Shown: one piece after another, positions 1 through 5,333 of the stretch
Position numbering within the stretch: the first letter of the stretch is position 1
How the letters are laid out: each line of letters starts with the position of its first letter
Source of the DNA: Planctomycetaceae bacterium
GTDB lineage: Bacteria > Planctomycetota > Planctomycetia > Pirellulales > Pirellulaceae
Assembly: GCA_005773145.1 (NCBI GenBank)
Contig: SXHS01000111.1
Coordinates: 1-6,026, forward strand
Reading direction: 5' to 3'
Length of the DNA stretch: 6,026 nt
Notes under the pieces: generated by a model
Database searches by the model: none
What the model saw: only the letters and a program-made list of their open reading frames with translations
What the model was told of the DNA's origin: nothing
Position numbers and translations under genes: made by a program

Positions 1-282
1 GATCACGAATCGGGAAGATTTGGGGAGATAGGCAACTCAGGGCAATTGTGCGATCTAGGGCGCCAATAGGGTTAACCGAGTGAGCCAAGCAACGAGATGA
101 AACCAGGGACAAAAGCGCGGCTAACCGCAGAAAAGGCGTGACTGCACTTGACAACAGGCACCGGACAGGACTACCAAAAGCCTTGAGAGTTCGCCGCAGC
201 GCGGAAGCGTCGCCTTCCGGTCGCGCCGATTCTTTCTAGTCTGGCCTGATTTACTATTGACACAAACGCAAGGGCTGCTCCT
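1..282. other. Non-coding leader upstream of the phosphorylase gene
   Basis: No reading frame on either strand is long enough or well enough initiated to be called a gene. The three forward frames from the left edge close by about position 85, so the tail of an upstream plus-strand gene could only be very short and cannot be recognised. A TTGACA hexamer at 148-153 is followed 18 bases later by a poor -10 match (TACCAA, 172-177). A second TTGACA at 257-262 lies too close to the start codon at 283 to serve as its -35 box. TACTAT at 252-257 is another weak -10 candidate. I therefore cannot place the promoter of the downstream gene with confidence. Confidence 0.5.
199..224 (+). other. Hairpin in the phosphorylase gene leader
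   Basis: CGGAAG (202-207) pairs perfectly with CTTCCG (214-219) around a six-base loop. The helix continues with three more pairs (199-201 with 222-224) beyond a two-base bulge. The sequence after it (TTCTTTCT, 230-237) is pyrimidine-rich but is not a clean T-run. It could be the terminator of a gene lying left of the window or a structured 5' untranslated region; the sequence does not decide between these. Confidence 0.4.
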
Positions 283-2484
283 ATGAGTCAGACGGATGCG
301 ATCGTTCCCCCCGCCTCAAAGGGGTCACTGGCCGAGGAGAACGCCGCTCAGACGCTGTACGACAAGTGTATGGCGGTGGCCACGAATCTGTGGTGGACCT
401 GGCAACCGGAGGTGGTGACCCTGTTTCGGGACTTGGATCCGATTCGCTGGCGCCAATTGGACCACAATCCGATCGCCCTCTTGAAAGAGTTCACCCCCAA
501 GCGGTTGGAGATGCGTGCCAGCGAGATGGTGCTATACAGCCGCATCAATTACGCCTTCCGTCAATTGAAGGAGTATCTGGCGGACAAGCAGGTATGGGCC
601 GCAACGCATGCCGGCGTGTTGGGCGGGAAGCCCGTGGCCTATTTTTCGGCCGAGTTCGGCATTCATGAGTCCTTGCCGATTTACTCGGGCGGTTTGGGCG
701 TCTTGTCCGGCGATCATATCAAGAGCGTCAGCGGGCTGGGCGTACCGTTGGTGGCCGTGGGATTGTTTTACGATCAAGGATATTTCAAGCAGCAGCTCGA
801 TGAGAACGGCTATCAAGTCGAGGCGTACATCGACACGCAGGTGGCCAATCTGCCCCTGCTGCAACCCACGACGCGTCCGGATGGATCACCGCTGACCGTG
901 ACCATCGAGACGCGCGAGGGTCCCCTGCATGCGCGGGTCTGGTTGATGTTGGTGGGTCGCGTCAAGTTGTACCTCTTGGATTGCGATGTGGACGGCAATT
1001 GTCCCGAGGACCGCTCATTGACCAGTCGATTGTATGGTGGTGACGAGCGAACCCGCATTCGGCAGGAGTTGGTCTTAGGCGTTGGTGGTCTGCGGGCGCT
1101 CAACGCATTGGGCATCACGCCGGGAGTCGTTCATTTGAATGAGGGGCATAGCGCCTTTTCCGCGTTGGAAGCCATCCGCATGCGGATGGAGGAAGACGGC
1201 TTAGGTTTTGATGATGCCCTACGGGAAGTCCGTCAGCGAACGGTTTTTACGACACACACACCCGTCCCGGCCGGTCACGATCGTTTCGACGGCAACATGA
1301 TCGAGGAGCACTTGGGTCCGCTCCGCGATGCGTTGGGCATTTCGCACGATCAATTGATGGGGTTAGGACGCGTGGCTCCGCAGAATCACGGCGAATCGTT
1401 CTGCATGACCGTGTTGGGCCTGAAGCTGTCGCGACGGGCCAACGCGGTCAGTTCACTCCACGGCCACATCAGTCGTCGCATGTGGGCCCATCTGTGGCCT
1501 TGGCGTGCGGAAGAAGAGATCCCCATTGGCCACATCACCAACGGCGTGCATCTTCCCAGTTGGATGGCGGGGCAGATGCAGCAACTCTACGATCGGCATT
1601 TTCCAGCCGGCTGGGAACGGCGAATGGGTGAACCCGAGGTCTGGCAGTACATCCGCCAAGTCGATCCGGGAGAACTCTGGGAAACGCACACGGCGCTCAA
1701 GAACCTGTTGGTGGCCTTTGTGCGACGGCGGCTCAGTCGCCAAAGCCGGCGTCGCGGTGAGCATGAGGAGATGGTGGAGAAGGCCCGCAATCTGCTCGAT
1801 CCCAACATTTTAACCATTGGATTCGCGCGACGGTTCGCCACCTACAAGCGGGCCGATCTGATCCTGTCCGACTTCGACCGTCTGCAGGCAATGGTCAACC
1901 ATGTGGATCGCCCGGTGCAGTTTATCTTTGCTGGCAAGGCGCATCCCAAGGACGAACCCGGCAAGCAATTGATCCAGCGGATTGCCAATCTGCGGCATGA
2001 TCCGCGCGTAGGAGATCGTATGGTCTTCATCGAGGATTATGACATCAACGTTTGCCGCCACCTGATCCAGGGGGTGGACGTGTGGCTCAACAATCCCCGC
2101 CGTCCCTTGGAGGCCTCGGGGACCAGTGGCCAGAAGGTTGTGCTCAACGGCGGGCTCAATTTGTCCGTCTTGGACGGCTGGTGGGCCGAGGCCTACGACG
2201 GCACCAATGGCTTTGCCATTGGGAAGGGGACCAGCCATAGCTCGACGGAGGTCAACGACCAGCGGGATGCCTTGGACCTGTTCCGCGTCCTGGAGCAGGA
2301 AGTTATTCCGATGTTCTATGAGCGCGATATCGACGGCCTGCCGCGTCAATGGATCAAGCGGATGATGAATTCGATCGCGACCCTGACGTGGCGATTCAGT
2401 GCCGACCGGATGGTCATGGACTATACCCGCTCCGCCTATGTGCCAGCCGCCGGCGGCTTGAGTTGCGAAATGGACTTCATTTAG
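283..2484 (+). CDS. glgP: Alpha-glucan (glycogen) phosphorylase, DUF3417-containing GT35 type
   Basis: This cytosolic, PLP-dependent enzyme would release glucose-1-phosphate from the non-reducing ends of glycogen or maltodextrin. The 733 residues are a normal length for the shorter bacterial subfamily that carries an N-terminal DUF3417 domain (about residues 20-105, with NLWWTW near the front). Visible motifs are FSAEFGIHESLP (121-132), the GGLG glycine loop (136-139), HLNEGHSAF (284-292), THTPVPAGH (324-332), ITNGVH (418-423) and RRFATYKR (516-523). In the last, R517 and K522 align with the phosphate-contacting Arg and Lys of muscle phosphorylase. EASGTSGQK (610-618) places the PLP-binding lysine at K618, followed by LNGGLNLSVLDGWW. 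All catalytic elements are present, so the enzyme should be active. The ATG start is supported by AAGGG at 270-274 with eight bases of spacing. The next gene is 143 bases away and functionally unrelated, so I see no operon. Substrate preference (glycogen or maltodextrin) cannot be read from the sequence. Confidence 0.95.
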   Translation: MSQTDAIVPPASKGSLAEENAAQTLYDKCMAVATNLWWTWQPEVVTLFRDLDPIRWRQLDHNPIALLKEFTPKRLEMRASEMVLYSRINYAFRQLKEYLADKQVWAATHAGVLGGKPVAYFSAEFGIHESLPIYSGGLGVLSGDHIKSVSGLGVPLVAVGLFYDQGYFKQQLDENGYQVEAYIDTQVANLPLLQPTTRPDGSPLTVTIETREGPLHARVWLMLVGRVKLYLLDCDVDGNCPEDRSLTSRLYGGDERTRIRQELVLGVGGLRALNALGITPGVVHLNEGHSAFSALEAIRMRMEEDGLGFDDALREVRQRTVFTTHTPVPAGHDRFDGNMIEEHLGPLRDALGISHDQLMGLGRVAPQNHGESFCMTVLGLKLSRRANAVSSLHGHISRRMWAHLWPWRAEEEIPIGHITNGVHLPSWMAGQMQQLYDRHFPAGWERRMGEPEVWQYIRQVDPGELWETHTALKNLLVAFVRRRLSRQSRRRGEHEEMVEKARNLLDPNILTIGFARRFATYKRADLILSDFDRLQAMVNHVDRPVQFIFAGKAHPKDEPGKQLIQRIANLRHDPRVGDRMVFIEDYDINVCRHLIQGVDVWLNNPRRPLEASGTSGQKVVLNGGLNLSVLDGWWAEAYDGTNGFAIGKGTSHSSTEVNDQRDALDLFRVLEQEVIPMFYERDIDGLPRQWIKRMMNSIATLTWRFSADRMVMDYTRSAYVPAAGGLSCEMDFI

Positions 2485-2504
2485 GCAGGCGCCCGCGGAA
2501 CATT

Positions 2505-2520
2505 CACCAGGGCACCAGGG
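2505..2520. repeat. Tandem 8-base duplication CACCAGGG x2
   Basis: CACCAGGG occurs twice in direct succession, 20 bases after the phosphorylase stop codon. The core ACCAGGG also occurs at 102-108 and in the tandem array at 5143-5178, all outside genes. No function is evident. The 2485-2627 gap holds no convincing terminator and only a weak promoter-like pair (TTGACT at 2540-2545 with a poor -10). Confidence 0.6.
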
Positions 2521-2612
2521 CGTGGCGGGGCGTCAGGGGTTGACTGGCCGATCGACGCGGTGGAAACTGGTCATCAGCGTACGACGAGCGGACTGATGGC
2601 CCGTCCCCGGCC

Positions 2613-2617
2613 AGGAG
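2613..2617 (+). promoter_or_regulatory. Ribosome binding site AGGAG deciding a TTG start
   Basis: AGGAG lies ten bases before the TTG at 2628. It is the main reason for taking this non-ATG codon as the start of the fusion gene. The frame stays open upstream to a TGA at 2541-2543, but no ATG or GTG occurs in frame there. The other plausible start, GTG at 2730, has only GAAG three bases away. Confidence 0.5.
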
Positions 2618-2627
2618 CACCGAGACC

Positions 2628-4448
2628 TTGGCAACGGTACCAGCACAACCCGGCCCAGTGCCCACGCGTGGCCTGGGCTGCCCACCTCAAGTCCGCCAAC
2701 ACGGTCCCACCCCGCTGCATCTGAAGCGAGTGCCGGAGACTCGCGAGCTGAGATTGCGAATTCGCGGTTGGTGTGCCGAGGCGGCGTCCCTGTTCGACCG
2801 TGCGCTCCCTCCGTCCAAGGACTTTTTGGCCGGCCAGGCCCGCCAGTTACTGGAGCGAGAACAACTCGCCGTCGGCTACCTCGGCTGGACCATGGTGGGA
2901 CTAGCCTCAGCATTCTGGGAACGCCACGTGGCGGCGGTCCCCGTAAGCCGACGGTTGTTCTTGGTCCCTCCGCTCGACGCGGGGGACGCCTCGCGACCCT
3001 GGGCCCAACTGCGATCCCGTGCCGAATCGCTCGGCTATCAGGTGATGACGACCGATGATGCAGCGCGCATTCTCCAGAAGCTGTTGCAAGGTTCGGTCGA
3101 TGCCGTGGTCGGAGTTGCCAGCCTAGATGTCCTGGAAAAGGCGCTCGATCGCTTTCTTTCCCCAGGGATTCCCTGCGTAGCCGTTCCATTGATGTCTACG
3201 GATGGAGGCGCAACCGGCGTCGACGACGCATGGGTGCAGGAGATGCTTGAGTTACGGGGCAGTGATACGCCCCCACTCCCCCCCAGTTACGTGCATCTCA
3301 TGCGTGGAGCAGCCCAGCTCCTATCTGCCGCTGAGTTAAGCCGGCTCTGTTCGCTGGATCACAGTGAGCGGGACGGCCAGACATCGCCGGCGGTTGAAGT
3401 CCGATCTGAAACCGACCCTTATCCGTTAACGGCGACGGAAACGATTGCCCACGACTTTCTCCGGAAGGGGGGGAAGCACTCGCGGCCCTTCATCACCCTC
3501 GCCACCTACGATGCGTTGACGGGTGCGCAGGCCACACAGGCGAACGGCGCCGCGATCATGGCCGGCTGGCCGGACGGTGTCCGCCGCACGGCCTTGTCCA
3601 TCGAAACCTTTCACAAAGCCTCGTTAGTCCACGACGATATCGAGGACGACGACGACTTTCGCTATGGAGACCCAACCCTCCATCGGCGCTATGGCGCGGC
3701 AACTGCAATCAACGTGGGGGATTACCTAATCGGGCTCGGCTATCGACTCGTTAGCTGCGAACGCACCCGGCTAGGCGCGGACGTGGTGGCCGAGGTCTTG
3801 GATTGTCTGGCACGGGCTCACATGCGATTGGCTGAAGGCCAAGGTGCTGAATTGATGTGGCGGGACGGGGGCAACAAACGATTGACAGCACAAGATGCCC
3901 TCCACATCTACGCGCTCAAGACCTCGCCGGCCTTTGAAGCGGCCATGGCGGCGGGGGCCCGCCTGGCGGGGCGCGGCGCTGAGTACGATGCGGCCATTCA
4001 TCAATTCGCGCACGACCTGGGCATCGCCTTTCAAATCCTCAATGACCTGAAGGATTGGACAAACGACCCCGACAATAAGCTCGCGGCCGGCGCGGACATT
4101 CTCGGCGGCCGACCGACGTTGTTGTGGGCGCTGGCCTTGGAAACTCTTAGCCCCGCGCAGGCCGACGAGCTGCATGAATTGCTGGCCGCCGACACGCCAC
4201 AGAACCAGGATCGACGATTGGCCCGGGCCCGCGAGTTGTACCAGGTGGCCAATGTGTTTCATCAGGCCGATCAACTGGTTGAGAAGCACCGGCTACGGGC
4301 CGAGCAATTGGCACGGCAAATCGAGCCCGATCCGCTTCGCCGCTTGTTGTTGTTCCTGATCGATCGCGTGTTGGAGAGGCCCCACGAACCGGCGACCGAC
4401 GCGTCGGACGAAAACGGGATGGGGCACCATGTCCGACACGAATCCTAG
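2628..4448 (+). CDS. DUF116-like/polyprenyl diphosphate synthase fusion protein
   Basis: The C-terminal half (about 265-590) is an all-trans polyprenyl diphosphate synthase, which lengthens allylic diphosphates with isopentenyl diphosphate. It shows GGKHSRP (281-287, K283 and R286 for substrate phosphate), the first Asp-rich motif DDIEDDDD (336-343), KT (431-432), the second motif as NDLKD (472-476; canonical DDxxD) and GGRPT. The residues four and five before the first motif are Ser332 and Ala331. Both are small, as in long-chain (C30 or longer) synthases of quinone side chains, so a long product is likely. Residues about 55-210 resemble DUF116: SRRLFLVPP (107-115), a LGYQV strand, DAVVGVAS (158-165), and IPCVAVPL followed by DGGATGVDD (192-200). 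The cysteines I would expect there are missing. The first 34 residues are Pro-rich and may not be translated if GTG 2730 is the true start. The gene overlaps the next by 20 bases, so the two are probably co-translated. The synthase assignment is firm; the DUF116 assignment rests on remembered family patterns. Confidence 0.88.
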   Translation: MATVPAQPGPVPTRGLGCPPQVRQHGPTPLHLKRVPETRELRLRIRGWCAEAASLFDRALPPSKDFLAGQARQLLEREQLAVGYLGWTMVGLASAFWERHVAAVPVSRRLFLVPPLDAGDASRPWAQLRSRAESLGYQVMTTDDAARILQKLLQGSVDAVVGVASLDVLEKALDRFLSPGIPCVAVPLMSTDGGATGVDDAWVQEMLELRGSDTPPLPPSYVHLMRGAAQLLSAAELSRLCSLDHSERDGQTSPAVEVRSETDPYPLTATETIAHDFLRKGGKHSRPFITLATYDALTGAQATQANGAAIMAGWPDGVRRTALSIETFHKASLVHDDIEDDDDFRYGDPTLHRRYGAATAINVGDYLIGLGYRLVSCERTRLGADVVAEVLDCLARAHMRLAEGQGAELMWRDGGNKRLTAQDALHIYALKTSPAFEAAMAAGARLAGRGAEYDAAIHQFAHDLGIAFQILNDLKDWTNDPDNKLAAGADILGGRPTLLWALALETLSPAQADELHELLAADTPQNQDRRLARARELYQVANVFHQADQLVEKHRLRAEQLARQIEPDPLRRLLLFLIDRVLERPHEPATDASDENGMGHHVRHES

Positions 4449-4983
4449 GGCATTCCTCGACGGATTGATCGGCCTGTTCTATCCCGATGCCCATCGGCTC
4501 GGGGAATTTCAGCATGTCCCAGCCAACGGCCTCCCAGCGCCCTATGACACCCTCTTGTCGCACCACCACCACATGACCGTAACGGTGGAGGCACATCATG
4601 GTGTGCCGGTGGACTTGGTCGTATTGGAGGAGTTCATCGACCGCTCCACCTACGCCCGCAAGATCCTCTTGGTTCGCCGTAGCGACCAGGTCGTGGTGCA
4701 GTACGGCATCGTGCGCATCAATATCGATTTCTTGGATCTGGCCGTCTGCCAAGAGATCCACCGCCGAGAAGCGCCCCTCGGCCGGATTCTCATCGAGCAC
4801 AACGTATTGCGCGACGTCGAGTGCCTGGCCCTTTGGCAAGTGAAAGTGGGAGACGACCTGGCATCCCATTTCTGCCTGCCGGTGGGTGCCAGGACCTATG
4901 GTCGCACGGCCCTGATCCATTGCAATCAGGAGCCAGCCATCGAGCTACTGGAAATCGTGGCGCCGTCGACGCCAACACCGTAG
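4429..4983 (+). CDS. Chorismate pyruvate-lyase-like protein (UbiC/DUF98 type)
   Basis: This 184-residue soluble protein has the size and motif order of the chorismate lyase fold. Proven members split chorismate into pyruvate and 4-hydroxybenzoate (or 3-hydroxybenzoate in related enzymes). Visible landmarks are LLSHHHHMTVTVE (42-54, compare the SMT segment of UbiC), RKILLV, APLGRIL (115-121, compare TPLGRYL), and YGRTALIHCNQEPAIELLEIVAP (157-179, aligning with the WGRR and C-terminal glutamate region of UbiC). E172 or E175 could be the catalytic glutamate. The active-site arginine of UbiC has no clear partner: the aligned stretch reads VVVQYGIVRI, so substrate or chemistry may differ. No signal peptide or membrane segment is visible. 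The ATG lies inside the end of the prenyl synthase gene, after a GGGG tract, which suggests translational coupling. The context (prenyl donor next to an aromatic-acid enzyme) fits quinone or prenylated aromatic synthesis. Fold assignment is moderately sure; activity is unproven. Confidence 0.72.
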   Translation: MSDTNPRAFLDGLIGLFYPDAHRLGEFQHVPANGLPAPYDTLLSHHHHMTVTVEAHHGVPVDLVVLEEFIDRSTYARKILLVRRSDQVVVQYGIVRINIDFLDLAVCQEIHRREAPLGRILIEHNVLRDVECLALWQVKVGDDLASHFCLPVGARTYGRTALIHCNQEPAIELLEIVAPSTPTP

Positions 4984-4999
4984 CCTGGGCCGCCCCAGG
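4984..4999 (+). terminator. Hairpin directly after the lyase-like gene
   Basis: CCTGGG (4984-4989) pairs perfectly with CCCAGG (4994-4999) around a four-base loop, starting at the base after the stop codon. No T-run follows, so it is not a classical intrinsic terminator. It could end the two-gene unit with help from the next hairpin, or protect the 3' end of the messenger. Confidence 0.4.
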
Positions 5000-5025
5000 A
5001 CGCTGGCACCGGTTTGTGTGGGCTT

Positions 5026-5058
5026 GGCGAGCGGTGGGCGTCAGCCCACTGTTTCGCC
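5026..5058. repeat. Strong extended hairpin with GTGGGC/GCCCAC core, REP-like
   Basis: GTGGGC (5034-5039) and GCCCAC (5044-5049) form a perfect stem around a GTCA tetraloop. The stem extends outward to 5026 and 5058 with G-T wobbles and a single bulged base, about 14 pairs in all. GTGGGCT at 5018-5024 is a second copy of the left arm and could pair with 5043-5049 instead, giving two mutually exclusive folds. No T-run follows. The symmetry suits either a bidirectional terminator or a dispersed palindromic element. From memory, similar GTGGGCGTCAGCCCAC palindromes recur in planctomycete intergenic DNA, but I could not check this. Confidence 0.45.
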
Positions 5059-5109
5059 ACTTCAGCCGACTGTCTCATTCCCAAAACCACTTCGCGGATT
5101 CGGCCTGAA

Positions 5110-5142
5110 ACCGGCGAAAAACCGGCGAAAAACCGGCGAAAA
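5110..5142. repeat. Three perfect 11-base tandem repeats (ACCGGCGAAAA)
   Basis: ACCGGCGAAAA is repeated exactly at 5110-5120, 5121-5131 and 5132-5142. The 11-base period is close to one helical turn, so the A-tracts fall on the same face of the DNA. That could favour curvature or protein binding upstream of the promoter at 5224. Replication slippage is the simpler explanation. Confidence 0.9.
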
Positions 5143-5178
5143 ACCAGGGGGAACCAGGGGGAACCAGGGGGAACCAGG
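5143..5178. repeat. Three and a half 10-base tandem repeats (ACCAGGGGGA)
   Basis: ACCAGGGGGA is repeated exactly at 5143-5152, 5153-5162 and 5163-5172, with a partial copy ACCAGG at 5173-5178. It directly abuts the 11-base array. Both units begin with ACC and end in A, so one array may have arisen from the other by mutation and re-amplification. Each unit has a run of five G, so the plus strand carries three G-tracts. Confidence 0.9.
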
Positions 5179-5223
5179 CGCCAAGAAATCTTAGAATTTA
5201 TTTAACTTAATCATATTACCGAC

Positions 5224-5251
5224 TTGACAATTCGGTCAGAATAATTAGCAT
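5224..5251 (+). promoter_or_regulatory. Probable sigma-70-type promoter of the secreted-protein gene
   Basis: A perfect TTGACA (5224-5229) is followed after 16 bases by TAGCAT (5246-5251), a four-of-six match to the -10 consensus, within an AT-rich tract that stands out from the surrounding GC-rich DNA. Transcription would begin about 75 bases before the ATG at 5334. The tandem repeats end 45 bases upstream of the -35 box, where activator sites commonly lie. The start site is inferred. Confidence 0.5.
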
Positions 5252-5333
5252 AACCGTTAGCACTGTGGTGGCATTCTCGGTCGGCGATCGTCGGCCGGCT
5301 ACCTTAAAGACTTTTTGACGTGGAGTACGACTA

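Larger units (their letters stand above)
4984..5333. other. 350-base non-coding stretch between the lyase-like and secreted-protein genes
   Basis: In order, this region holds two hairpins (4984-4999 and 5026-5058), two abutting tandem repeats (5110-5178), an AT-rich tract (about 5186-5253) with a promoter, and a leader of roughly 75 bases before the next start codon. Short frames crossing it, such as 5014-5205, are driven by the repeats, lack a recognisable protein and are not called. The composition changes sharply near 5185, from GC-rich to AT-rich. Confidence 0.75.

Noticed and set aside
97..141. Tiny frame (14 codons) that might be a leader peptide of the phosphorylase gene
   Set aside because: It has no good ribosome site, no regulatory amino-acid run and no attenuator arrangement next to it.
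1810..2349. Minus-strand open frame of 179 codons
   Set aside because: It is antisense to the most conserved part of the phosphorylase, including the PLP lysine, and matches no known protein pattern.
2533..3189. Minus-strand open frame of 218 codons
   Set aside because: It mirrors the DUF116-like coding region. Its Arg/Pro/Gly-rich low-complexity translation is typical of antisense frames in GC-rich genes.
4147..4920. Minus-strand open frame of 257 codons
   Set aside because: It lies opposite the fully supported prenyl synthase and lyase-like genes, its translation is rich in Arg, Pro and Gly with no recognisable domain, and it has no sensible gene context.
5110..5178. CRISPR array
   Set aside because: The units are 10-11 bases, directly adjacent and without spacers, so they are simple tandem repeats.
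5014..5205. Plus-strand frame of 63 codons through the tandem repeats
   Set aside because: Its C-terminal half is the translation of the repeats, it spans the strong hairpin, and it has no convincing ribosome site.
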